The notes below the pieces were generated by a model that was not told the origin of the DNA, searched no databases, and saw only the letters and a program-made list of their open reading frames with translations. DNA of 64,000 bases, taken from positions 126,501-190,500 of the forward strand of contig NZ_ATNE01000001.1 of assembly GCF_000454065.1 (NCBI RefSeq), read 5' to 3'. Made by a program: the position numbers and the translations under genes. The stretch comes from Brevibacillus thermoruber 423 (GTDB taxonomy: Bacteria; Bacillota; Bacilli; Brevibacillales; Brevibacillaceae). This document shows positions 45,029-54,848 of this stretch, in pieces (position 1 is the stretch's first letter; each line of letters begins with the position of its first letter).

Positions 45029-45448
45029 TCAAATGTAAAACATGTAACCGTCCGTCTGTCCTTCGTCCTTGTAGCTGATCAAATCCTGCAGCGACGTGGA
45101 ATCGAGGACGGCGGATATGCTGTCGCGGATGCGCAGCCACAGGTAGCGCTTGGCCGGGTCTTCCTCCTCGGTAAACTCCACCGGGCTGATCGGCCCTTCC
45201 AGCACGCGGATGATGTCGCCGGCGGAGATTTCATCCGGCTTTTTCGCCAATACATACCCGCCGTACGCGCCGCGGATGCTTTTCACCAGTCCGGCATTGC
45301 GGAGCGGCGCGATCAACTGCTCCAGGTAATGCTCGGACAAATCGTGCCGCTGGGCAATGCTCCGCAGCGAAATCGGGCCTTCGCCGAAGCGGTTGGCCAG
45401 TTCCATCATGATGGTCAGGCCGTAACGTCCTTTCGTAGAAATTTTCAC
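45029..45448 (-). CDS. cymR: Rrf2-family regulator of cysteine metabolism
   Basis: The 139-residue protein has an N-terminal winged helix (KISTKGRYGLTIMMELANRF; SEHYLEQLIAPLRNAGLVKS). It lacks the three clustered cysteines of IscR, as CymR does. CymR with cysteine synthase represses sulfur uptake genes. It starts at a GTG after AAAGGAGAG and lies directly before the cysteine desulfurase as in B. subtilis. Confidence 0.92.
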   Translation of the reverse strand: MKISTKGRYGLTIMMELANRFGEGPISLRSIAQRHDLSEHYLEQLIAPLRNAGLVKSIRGAYGGYVLAKKPDEISAGDIIRVLEGPISPVEFTEEEDPAKRYLWLRIRDSISAVLDSTSLQDLISYKDEGQTDGYMFYI

Positions 45449-45559
45449 TGTACCAACTCTCCTTTTTTTCCTCTCGCTCCCTGCCCACCTCCTCCATGAC
45501 GGTTGACCTACATGAGACGGGCGGTTGGGGACACACTACGTTGCAGGGGGTGAATGCAC

Positions 45560-45733
45560 ATGGCCACCAATCAAAAAGCGGTAGACGGCAAAAACCATCC
45601 CTCTGCGACGCTGTACGACCAGCCGGCCGGCACGATCGCCCACAAGGCGCGCTACGGAGCCAGCGAGCAGAGCAAACAGCCGAACGAAAACGGCGATCTT
45701 CCCAACAAACCGGGAGGAACCGTCCGCACCTGA
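45560..45733 (+). CDS. small hydrophilic hypothetical protein
   Basis: A 57-codon frame starts at an ATG 8 bases after CAGGGGGTG. The peptide begins MATNQKAVDGKNHPSATLYD and ends in NKPGGTVRT; it has no Cys and is hydrophilic, somewhat like small spore-associated proteins, but I do not recognise it. It is divergent from cymR and followed by a hairpin. The codon pattern and ribosome site make it credible. Confidence 0.6.
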   Translation: MATNQKAVDGKNHPSATLYDQPAGTIAHKARYGASEQSKQPNENGDLPNKPGGTVRT

Positions 45734-45738
45734 ACGCT

Positions 45739-45766
45739 CGTTCCCCCGCCACCCGGGGGAACGTTT
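45739..45766. terminator. hairpin between the small gene and rarA
   Basis: CGTTCCCCCG (45739-45748) pairs with CGGGGGAACG (45754-45763), then TTTACGG. It overlaps the end of the convergent rarA by 2 bases. Confidence 0.6.
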
Positions 45767-47093
45767 ACGGTCCGGGCGTCTGCTGGCGCTCCGCCTGCCG
45801 ACGGCGAATCTCCTGCTCGTAGCCGATCGGCTTCGGCTGATAAAACGAGTAGTCGGTCCCGTCCGGCAAATACCGCTGCGGGACGTATCCGCCGGGATAG
45901 TCGTGCGGATAGAGGTACCCTTCGCCGTGACCGAGCCGGGACGCTCCCTTGTAGGCGGCGTCGCGCAGGTGGAGCGGCACCGGTTTGTGCCCGTCCTTCC
46001 TGATCGCGGCCAGCGCCTGGTTGATCCCGTTGTAGGCGGCGTTGCTTTTGGGCGCCGTCGCCAGGTACGTGGTCGCCTGGGCAAGGGGAATCCGCCCCTC
46101 CGGCATGCCGACCAGCTCCACCGCCTGGAAGCAGGAAACGGCGATGGTGATCGCCTGCGGATCAGCGTTGCCGATGTCCTCCGAGGCGGAAATCACCAAC
46201 CGGCGGGCGATAAACCGGGGATCCTCGCCCGCGTCGATCATCCGCGCCAGCCAGTACAGCGCGGCGTCCGGATCGGAGCCGCGAATCGACTTGATAAACG
46301 CGGAAATGGTGTCGTAGTGGTTGTCGCCGCTTTTGTCGTAGCGAACAGCGCGCCGCTGGATGGACTCCACCGCCACTTCCAGCGTGACGCAAATCCGGCC
46401 GCGTTCATCCGGAGGCGTCGTTTTCACGGCCAGTTCCAGCGCGTTCAGCAATCTCCGCGCATCTCCTTCGGCGTACCGGATCAGGTGATCGGCGGCGTCG
46501 GGGGTGACCGTGACGTTCAATTCTCCCAGTCCCCGTTCGCGGTCGGTAATCGCCCGCTCCAGCACCTGCCGCAGTTCCTCTTCGTTCAGCGGATGCAGCG
46601 GAAAAATCTGCGAACGGGAGAGCAGGGCGGCGTTCACTTCAAAAAACGGATTTTCCGTGGTCGCCCCGATCAGGATAATCGTCCCGTCCTCCACACAGGG
46701 GAGCAGTGCGTCCTGCTGCGCCTTGTTGAAGCGGTGAATCTCGTCGATAAACAGCGTAGTGCGCTGACCGTTCATCACCAGACGGTCTTTCGCCTCCTCC
46801 ACGATGCGGCGGATGTCGGCGACCCCTGCCGTCACCGCGTTCAGCTCGGCGAAGTAGGATTTGGTCGTGTTGGCGATGATTTTCGCCAATGTCGTCTTTC
46901 CCGCCCCTGGCGGACCGTAAAAGATGAGCGACGAGACCTGGTCGGCCTCGATCGCCCGCCTGAGCAGCTTGCCCGGCGCCAAAATATGTGATTGTCCGAG
47001 CACCTCATCCACGGTGCGCGGCCTCATCCGCGCCGCCAGTGGCTGCAGTTTGCCCGAATCGTGCTGTTCGTATGCGAACGAAAAGAGATCCAT
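45765..47093 (-). CDS. rarA: replication-associated recombination protein A (RarA/MgsA ATPase)
   Basis: The 442-residue AAA+ ATPase has [19 protein letters not shown] (Walker A), [20 protein letters not shown] (Walker B) and a C-terminal domain with [16 protein letters not shown]. RarA acts at stalled forks. The ATG at 47093 follows GGAAGGG; a start six codons upstream is possible. The position beside cymR is as in B. subtilis. Confidence 0.95.
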   Translation of the reverse strand: MDLFSFAYEQHDSGKLQPLAARMRPRTVDEVLGQSHILAPGKLLRRAIEADQVSSLIFYGPPGAGKTTLAKIIANTTKSYFAELNAVTAGVADIRRIVEEAKDRLVMNGQRTTLFIDEIHRFNKAQQDALLPCVEDGTIILIGATTENPFFEVNAALLSRSQIFPLHPLNEEELRQVLERAITDRERGLGELNVTVTPDAADHLIRYAEGDARRLLNALELAVKTTPPDERGRICVTLEVAVESIQRRAVRYDKSGDNHYDTISAFIKSIRGSDPDAALYWLARMIDAGEDPRFIARRLVISASEDIGNADPQAITIAVSCFQAVELVGMPEGRIPLAQATTYLATAPKSNAAYNGINQALAAIRKDGHKPVPLHLRDAAYKGASRLGHGEGYLYPHDYPGGYVPQRYLPDGTDYSFYQPKPIGYEQEIRRRQAERQQTPGP

Positions 47094-47248
47094 TGCTACA
47101 TACCCTTCCATTTTAATGGGGTTGTCTCAATATCATAGCATACTGGAAACAAACGTGCATTGGCAAGCAACCAATCGCCCCTCCGACGAGTCGGCCGGTC
47201 AGCCGTCCGCAGCGGCGAAAGCATTTTCTCCATACCGCCGTTTCCCCG

Positions 47249-48292
47249 CTACCGCACCGTGATCACGCGCTGTTCCCGGCTGCTCTGTTCCGCCCACTCG
47301 ATCACCCGGATCACGTTCATCGCGTCCGCAGGCGAAACGGGCGCGGGTGTTGCGGACACAATCGCTTCGTACATCTGCTGATAGTACGTCTGATACGCGC
47401 CCGGAATGGTTTCCACGCTGCCGCTCACGTTCAGTTCTCCCACGCTCAGCGTGAGCTGTCCGTACGTCTCTTCGCGATCCCTGCCCCACTCCGGTCCTCC
47501 CGGTATCAGGCCCGCCCGCAGCGCGTCTTCCTGCGGATCCAATCCGTACTTCACGAAACTGCCCTTGTCGCCGTGGATCTGGAAACGGGGACCGGGCTGT
47601 CTGACCAGCGAACCGGCGTGCAGAATCACCCGCAGCGATCCGTACCCGAGCACGATGTGGAAGTAGTCCGTCGTCCTGGCTCCGGGGCGCTGTGCGCCGA
47701 CGTCGGCCATCACCGTCTGCGGCAGACCGAAAAGATGAAGCGCCTGATCAATCAAATGGGAACCCAGGTCGTACAGAATGCCGGAACCGGGCAAATCCCG
47801 CTCCCGCCAGCGGTCGGTCACCTCGGGACGGTAACGGTCGTAGTGCGCTTCATACAGGAATACCTCGCCCAATGCGCCGGTTTGAAGCAGGTGTTTTATC
47901 GTTAAAAAATCGTTGTCCCATCTGCGGTTGTGGTAGACGCTGAGCACGCGTCCGCGCGACTCGGCCAGCCGGATCAGTTCTTCCGCTTCCGAAGAGCGGA
48001 TCACAAACGGCTTTTCCACCACGACATGTTTGCCTGCCAAAAGCGCCTGCTTGGCGTACGGGAAGTGCGAGGTGTTTGGCGCGGCAACGACCACCAGCTC
48101 AATCTGATCGTCAGACAGGAGTTCGTCCACGCTGGCGACCACCTCTGCCTCGGGCAGGTCGGCACGCACCTTTTCCGGACGGGATGAAACGACCTTCGTC
48201 AGTTTTAATCCCGGCACCGACCGGATCACCGGCGCATGAAAGACCTGGCCCGATAATCCATACCCAATCAATCCGACGTTTACCTGTTTCAC
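47249..48292 (-). CDS. Gfo/Idh/MocA family oxidoreductase
   Basis: This 347-residue NAD(P)-dependent enzyme has a Rossmann N-terminus (VGLIGYGLSGQVFHAPVI) and the dinucleotide-associated VEKPFVIRSSEAEELI with the conserved EKP. The C-terminal domain contains a possible catalytic His in DLGSHLIDQALHLFG. The substrate is probably a sugar or inositol-like compound. Its start overlaps the stop of the DeoR gene (GTGA), so the two are co-translated and the regulator probably controls it. Confidence 0.9.
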   Translation of the reverse strand: MKQVNVGLIGYGLSGQVFHAPVIRSVPGLKLTKVVSSRPEKVRADLPEAEVVASVDELLSDDQIELVVVAAPNTSHFPYAKQALLAGKHVVVEKPFVIRSSEAEELIRLAESRGRVLSVYHNRRWDNDFLTIKHLLQTGALGEVFLYEAHYDRYRPEVTDRWRERDLPGSGILYDLGSHLIDQALHLFGLPQTVMADVGAQRPGARTTDYFHIVLGYGSLRVILHAGSLVRQPGPRFQIHGDKGSFVKYGLDPQEDALRAGLIPGGPEWGRDREETYGQLTLSVGELNVSGSVETIPGAYQTYYQQMYEAIVSATPAPVSPADAMNVIRVIEWAEQSSREQRVITVR

Positions 48293-49074
48293 GATTCTCC
48301 TCTCCCTTGCTCCGTCGATCGGGAAGCGACCAGCAGCTCCACGCCCGCCTGCTCCAATGCGGCGCGAACCTCTTCGGCCGGCTCCGCGTCAGTGACGACG
48401 ATGTCGATTTCATCCAGTCCGCACACCTTGTGAAACAGCCGCTTGCCGAACTTGCTGGAATCGGCGAGAACGATGACCTGATCGGCGCACTCCAGCATCG
48501 CCATTTTCACGTAGGCTTCGTCCACCGTGTGGGCGGTCAGTCCTTCCGGCGTGATGCCGCAAGCGCCGAGCAGCAGTTTGTCCACGCGCATGTCGTGCAG
48601 CGCGGCGATGGTCTTGGGTCCGAACAAGCCGCGATGCCAGACGTTTAGCTGACCACCGAGCAGATGGATTTCCGCCGACCGCTTCCGGCTGAAAATGTCG
48701 GCCACGTCAATGGAATTGGTGACGACGACGTGCGGTTCGGCTGACATCCATTCCGCTGCGAACTGCACCGTCGTGGCCGTATCCAGCAACAGATAGTCGC
48801 CGCTGCGGATCAACGACGCAGCCGCCCTGCCTATTTCCCGTTTGCCGGCCGGGTTGTTCAATCGCTCTTCGTAGCTTTGCACATACTTGGTCAAGGTGGG
48901 CAGCACTGCTCCGCCGCGAACGCGAATGATTTCCCCCCGCTCCTCCAATTTGACCAGATCGCGTCGGGCCGAGTCGCGGGAAATGCCAAACCAGTCGCAC
49001 ATCTGCTCCACGGTGATCCGCTGGTGTCGCTGCAAATGGCGCAGGACAGCGGCTAGACGTTCTTCTTGCTGCAT
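48289..49074 (-). CDS. DeoR-family transcriptional regulator
   Basis: The 261-residue protein has an N-terminal helix-turn-helix (ITVEQMCDWFGISRDSARRD), the signature ending VRGGAVLP and a sugar-phosphate-type sensor domain (LLDTATTVQFAAEW; TAHTVDEAYVKM). The ATG at 49074 follows GAGGGAG. It is divergent from the redoxin gene and in one operon with the oxidoreductase. Confidence 0.88.
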   Translation of the reverse strand: MQQEERLAAVLRHLQRHQRITVEQMCDWFGISRDSARRDLVKLEERGEIIRVRGGAVLPTLTKYVQSYEERLNNPAGKREIGRAAASLIRSGDYLLLDTATTVQFAAEWMSAEPHVVVTNSIDVADIFSRKRSAEIHLLGGQLNVWHRGLFGPKTIAALHDMRVDKLLLGACGITPEGLTAHTVDEAYVKMAMLECADQVIVLADSSKFGKRLFHKVCGLDEIDIVVTDAEPAEEVRAALEQAGVELLVASRSTEQGRGES

Positions 49075-49184
49075 GGTAACTCCCTCGTTTACGGAAAAGT
49101 TATCTTTATCATAAGCATTTTGCTTACGGTCGTCAAAAATATTCGTGGAATGCGAGTGGTATGTAAGCAAAACGCGCAAATCCG

Positions 49185-49213
49185 TTGATCGGGGAACGGA
49201 GATGCGCTATAGT
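49185..49213 (+). promoter_or_regulatory. promoter of the redoxin gene
   Basis: TTGATC (49185-49190) and TATAGT (49208-49213) are 17 bases apart. Confidence 0.65.
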
Positions 49214-49249
49214 AGACGGAAACGATATCCAAGAGAGGAGCGAATCAAC

Positions 49250-49816
49250 ATGGCCCGGACAGAATCTACGATGTTTCCGCTCGGTCAAAAGGCACCTGAC
49301 TTCGCACTGCCGGACACGGTAACCGGCAAGGTCATGTCGCTTTCCGAGCTTGCCTCCAAACAGGCGACGGTGATCATGTTCATCTGCAACCACTGCCCGT
49401 TTGTCAAACACGTTCAAGCGGAACTGGTACGCCTGGCGAACGATTACCTTCCCAAGGGCGTGTCCTTCATCGCGATCAGTTCCAATGACGCTGACGCTTA
49501 TCCGGACGATTCGCCCGAGCGGATGAAGCAGGTAGCGGAAGAATGGAAGTATCCCTTCCCGTACCTGTACGACGAAACGCAGGAGGTCGCCCGCGCCTAT
49601 CAGGCAGCGTGCACACCCGACTTTTACGTGTTCGACGGGAATCTGGCGTGCGCCTATCGCGGTCAATTGGACGACTCCCGTCCCGGCAACGACATTCCCG
49701 TCACCGGCGCGTCCATCCGCGCCGCCCTGGATCAACTGCTGAACGGCGAACCCGTGACGGTCCCGCAAAAACCGAGCCTCGGCTGCAATATCAAGTGGAA
49801 GCAGCCCGATCGATGA
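49250..49816 (+). CDS. thioredoxin-fold redoxin (AhpC/TSA-like)
   Basis: The 188-residue protein begins TMFPLGQKAPDFALPDTVTG and has the active motif CNHCPFVKH (about residue 47), a CxxC inside a peroxiredoxin-like fold; CTPDFYVFD follows. Such proteins are common in Bacillota, with undetermined reductase or peroxidase roles. No signal peptide is seen. AGAGAGGAG lies before the ATG at 49250. Confidence 0.88.
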   Translation: MARTESTMFPLGQKAPDFALPDTVTGKVMSLSELASKQATVIMFICNHCPFVKHVQAELVRLANDYLPKGVSFIAISSNDADAYPDDSPERMKQVAEEWKYPFPYLYDETQEVARAYQAACTPDFYVFDGNLACAYRGQLDDSRPGNDIPVTGASIRAALDQLLNGEPVTVPQKPSLGCNIKWKQPDR

Positions 49817-49820
49817 ATGA

Positions 49821-49857
49821 ACAAAACCCACTACCGAAAGCTGGTAGTGGGTTTTGT
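49821..49857 (+). terminator. terminator after the redoxin gene
   Basis: ACAAAACCCACTACC (49821-49835) pairs perfectly with GGTAGTGGGTTTTGT (49843-49857). Confidence 0.88.
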
Positions 49858-49882
49858 GTCATTACATTGTCTGCAGTCAAAG

Positions 49883-50198
49883 AAGCTGCTGCGTCCTTTT
49901 CGCAGCAGCTTTCAGACTGAGGACAAACCAATTGTATCGAAGGAGAAGCATGTTTCCAGGCAGAGCGACTTGTGAAGCCCTACCGAGCGGAGCAGCGATT
50001 TGCGGGAAAAAGGAGCGCCACCTTTGAATGGGCTGCGTAGCGATACGGCTTTGGCGATCCCCCGCAAATCGGTGCGGAGCGTGCAGTCTATGCTTCCTTG
50101 CTGGGCGAGCACGGAGCGGGTGCCGGAAACGTGCTTCTCCACCCAGCAGCTACTTTGTCTATACACTGGAAGCTGCTGCGCACTGTACGCAGCAGCTT
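49883..50198. repeat. nested inverted-repeat (foldback) element, about 316 bp
   Basis: Three matched pairs share a centre near 50040. Each end has a hairpin with identical 11-base arms, AAGCTGCTGCG/CGCAGCAGCTT (49883-49911 and 50170-50198). GGAGAAGCATGTTTCC (49942-49957) is inverted at 50125-50140 with one mismatch. CGATTTGCGGG (49996-50006) is inverted perfectly at 50061-50071. No convincing gene lies inside. It could be a MITE-like sequence or a large structured RNA, and it fills the gap between the redoxin gene and tcdA. Confidence 0.75.
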
Positions 50199-50207
50199 TT
50201 CCTTGGG

Positions 50208-50960
50208 TTATCCTTTTGCCGGCTGCCAGCCCAGTATGTCGCGGACGACGACGCTGGCCAGAATCAGCCCCGCGACGGAAGGCACAAACGCGTTGCTCGC
50301 CGGGGGACGGCGCGCCTTGCTGATCGGAGAATGGGGATCGGCAATTTGGTTTCGCACGTCTTCGCGGATCGTTACCGGAATTTCTTTCGAATACACCACT
50401 TTGACGCCTTTGTGGATGCCTTTTTTCCGCAGTTCGCGCCGGATCACCTTGGCGATCGGGTCGTAGCTGGTCTGGGAAATGTCGGCCACTTCGAAGCGGG
50501 TCGGGTCCATCTTGTTGGCCGCCCCCATGCTTGAGATGATCGGAATGCCGCGCCGCTTCGCCTCTTGGATCACGTGAAGCTTGGCCGTCATGATGTCCAT
50601 CGCGTCGACGATGTAATCCAGCTTGTGGGCGAACAACTGATCGGCCGTCTCTTCGCTGTAGAACATGTTCAGCGTGACCACTTCACACTCCGGATTGATC
50701 GCGGCGATGCGCTCCTTCATCAGCTCCGCCTTTGGCCGGCCGATGGTGTGCAGGGTGGCGTGAATCTGCCGGTTGATGTTGGTGATGTCCACCACGTCCT
50801 TGTCCACCAGCACCAGCTTGCCGACGCCGGTGCGGGCCAATGCCTCCACCGTAAACGAACCGACGCCGCCGATTCCCAGCACGGCGACGGCGCTGTTTTT
50901 CATTTTTTCCAAGCCCTCGGGACCGAAGGCCAACTCACAACGGGAAAATTGATGAAGCAT
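50208..50960 (-). CDS. tcdA: tRNA threonylcarbamoyladenosine dehydratase (YrvM)
   Basis: This 250-residue E1-like enzyme cyclises t6A at position 37 of tRNAs. It has the nucleotide-binding AVLGIGGVGSFTVEALARTG and the DKDVVDITNINRQ motif with adenylation residues. The gene is next to 6S RNA and aspS, the same order as in B. subtilis. The start is ATG at 50960. Confidence 0.94.
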   Translation of the reverse strand: MLHQFSRCELAFGPEGLEKMKNSAVAVLGIGGVGSFTVEALARTGVGKLVLVDKDVVDITNINRQIHATLHTIGRPKAELMKERIAAINPECEVVTLNMFYSEETADQLFAHKLDYIVDAMDIMTAKLHVIQEAKRRGIPIISSMGAANKMDPTRFEVADISQTSYDPIAKVIRRELRKKGIHKGVKVVYSKEIPVTIREDVRNQIADPHSPISKARRPPASNAFVPSVAGLILASVVVRDILGWQPAKG

Positions 50961-51056
50961 GTTTCCGTCAACCTCTTCCTCTCAAACGATCTGAACGACC
51001 CGGCTCCTCCCTGCTGCCCGCTGAAATGATCCATCGGAAAAGTAGGAATCCCGGGC

Positions 51057-51240
51057 AAAAAAGGAGCCCCATTATGCCGTGCTGCTCCTGAAGTTTTGAA
51101 CCTGCGCTGCGCAGGTGGGTGTCTCGCCCAACCGTCCCGGACGTCCACTCGACGGAGGCATGTCCTCGCGGTTTGGGACGGCAAACTCCCTGAAAAGAGT
51201 TTGTGGCTCAAAACTATTCGGAAGTCACGTACATCGCAGG
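51057..51240 (-). ncRNA. ssrS: 6S RNA
   Basis: The minus strand between aspS and tcdA, where B. subtilis keeps 6S-1 RNA, folds as one long hairpin with a central bubble. AGTTTTGA (51215-51208) pairs with TCAAAACT (51099-51092). Farther in, CCGTCCC pairs with GGGACGG. The bubble's 5' side has a CAAACTC/GAGTTTG-type stem, and its 3' side has ACCTGCGC/GCGCAGGT. A GGAGC/GCTCC terminator with six T ends it (51088-51057). The 5' end is approximate. It binds housekeeping RNA polymerase in family members. Confidence 0.8.
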
Positions 51241-51295
51241 GCTATTCTTCAGTATTACCAATGTATCAGAGGCGGATGCGCCTGTGCAAGTACGC

Positions 51296-53083
<1,788 letters not shown>

Positions 53084-53134
53084 CTTCGGTAATCCTCCAC
53101 TCTTCTTGTCTATGAAATAACGCGAAACATTTCT

Positions 53135-54415
53135 TTACGCGCGTACCGCCAGGCGTTCGGCCAGAACGGCGGCGACCTGGTCGCGCTTCACTTCCTGCTG
53201 TTCGCCGGTCGCCATCTCCTTGAGGACGACCGTGCCGTTTGCCAGCTCCGCTTCGCCGATAATCGCCGTAAACGCGGCGCCCAGCCGGTCCGCCTGTTTG
53301 ACCTGCGCCTTCATTTTGCGGTCCAGGTAGTCCAGATCGGCGGACACCCCGGCGCGGCGCAGCTCGTCGACGAGGACGAACGCTTCCTGTTTCGCTTCAG
53401 GGGTCTGGATCGCCACAAAGCAGTCAATCCCCCCGCTCACGGGCAGCTCGACGCCCTGCTTTTCCAGCGCGAGCAGCAGCCGCTCAATGCTGAGCGCAAA
53501 GCCGATGCCCGGCATGTCCTCGCCCCCCAGCTCGGCCACCAGCCCGTTGTAGCGGCCGCCGCCGCAGAGCGTTTCGACGGCGCCGATTTCCGCCATCTTG
53601 ATCTCGAAAGCCGTCAGCGTGTAGTAATCCAGCCCCCGCACTAGCCGCGGATTGACCGTGTACGGGATGTTGAGCGCGGTCAGATAGCGCTTGACCGCCT
53701 CGAAGTGGGCGGCGGACTCGTCGCTCAGGTAGTCGAGAATGGACGGCGCGTCCTTGGTCAGCGTCCGGCACTTCTCGTTTTTGCAGTCCAGCACGCGCAG
53801 CGGGTTGCGATCGATCCGGGATTGACAGTCCGCGCACAGCTCGCTGCGGACGCCGTTCAGGTGGGCGAGCAGGTGCTCGCGGTGGCGGGCGCGGTCCTCA
53901 AGGGTGCCGACGCTGTTCAGCTCCACGCTCAAGCCCGTCAGTCCCAGCTCCTGGTAGAAGCGCATCGCCAGCGCCATCACTTCGGCGTCAATTGCCGGAT
54001 CGCTGGAGCCGATCGCCTCCACCCCAAACTGGACGAACTGGCGGTAGCGTCCTGCCTGGGGACGTTCATGGCGAAACATCGGGCCCAGGTAGTACACCTT
54101 CACCGGCTGGTTGGGCTGCCCGTACAGCTTGTGCTCGACGTAGGCGCGCACCACGCCGGCGGTCCCTTCCGGCCTGAGCGTCAGCGCGTCGTCGCTGCGC
54201 GGATTGGAGACGCTGTACATCTCCTTTTCCACGATGTCCGTGGTTTCACCCACGCCCCGTTGAAACAGCTCCGTGCTCTCAAACAGCGGCGTGCGGATTT
54301 CCTGATAATTGTAGCGGCGGCAGAGATCGCGGGCCCTGGCCTCGACGTAGTGCCACAGCTCCACGGTACCGGGCATGATGTCCTGCGTACCGCGGGGAAT
54401 TTGAATCCTTGTCAT
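53135..54415 (-). CDS. hisS: histidyl-tRNA synthetase
   Basis: The 426-residue enzyme has IPRGTQDIMPG near the N-terminus, motif 2 (MFRHERPQAGRYRQF), the histidine loops (LVRGLDYYTLTAFE) and motif 3 (GIGFALSIERLLLAL). I choose the ATG at 54415, 10 bases after GGAGG; longer versions would run into the T-box terminator. Confidence 0.97.
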   Translation of the reverse strand: MTRIQIPRGTQDIMPGTVELWHYVEARARDLCRRYNYQEIRTPLFESTELFQRGVGETTDIVEKEMYSVSNPRSDDALTLRPEGTAGVVRAYVEHKLYGQPNQPVKVYYLGPMFRHERPQAGRYRQFVQFGVEAIGSSDPAIDAEVMALAMRFYQELGLTGLSVELNSVGTLEDRARHREHLLAHLNGVRSELCADCQSRIDRNPLRVLDCKNEKCRTLTKDAPSILDYLSDESAAHFEAVKRYLTALNIPYTVNPRLVRGLDYYTLTAFEIKMAEIGAVETLCGGGRYNGLVAELGGEDMPGIGFALSIERLLLALEKQGVELPVSGGIDCFVAIQTPEAKQEAFVLVDELRRAGVSADLDYLDRKMKAQVKQADRLGAAFTAIIGEAELANGTVVLKEMATGEQQEVKRDQVAAVLAERLAVRA

Positions 54416-54465
54416 CTTGCCTGAACCTCCATTGTCTGTTCCCGCAGGAACGTTGGTAAGCAAAA

Positions 54466-54780
54466 TAAAAAATCTCCCGCCGCCCGACATGCCGTCCGGA
54501 CATGTCAGGGACGAGAGATGGTATTCCCGTGGTGCCACCCTGATTGGACTCCAACAGGGAGTCCCGCTTGTTGGCCGTTAACGCCGGCGTACGCCTGCCG
54601 GTTACTGGGATGGCGGCCGAAACGCGCGCGGCCGTTTTCCGTTCACCGACGGTCCTCGGGGATGTCATTCGCCAGGCCGTTATAGAGAAGCGCTCTCAGC
54701 CGCGGCGCTTCCTCTCTGGCTATCCGTCTCCTGGGTACTTGTTCCCGTCATCAGATCAGACAATCGATCTAGCATGAAAG
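54466..54780 (-). promoter_or_regulatory. T-box riboswitch of hisS-aspS
   Basis: On the minus strand, stem I contains GAACAAGTA, AGAGAGG and GGCTGAGAG. The T-box AGGGTGGCACCACGGG lies at 54542-54527. A terminator built from CCCTGACATG/CATGTCGGG ends in TTTTTT (54474-54469). The specifier position, aligned with alaS, reads GAC (54666-54664, Asp), with CAT (His) overlapping it two bases later. Confidence 0.9.
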
Positions 54781-54790
54781 CTTATTGAAA

Positions 54791-54819
54791 ATCATAGCAA
54801 ACCGCCAATCGGTCGTCAA
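54791..54819 (-). promoter_or_regulatory. hisS-aspS promoter
   Basis: TTGACG (54819-54814) and TATGAT (54796-54791) are 17 bases apart on the minus strand. Confidence 0.8.
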
Positions 54820-54848
54820 CAGGCGCTCGGTAAAACTTTTTCCACCGG

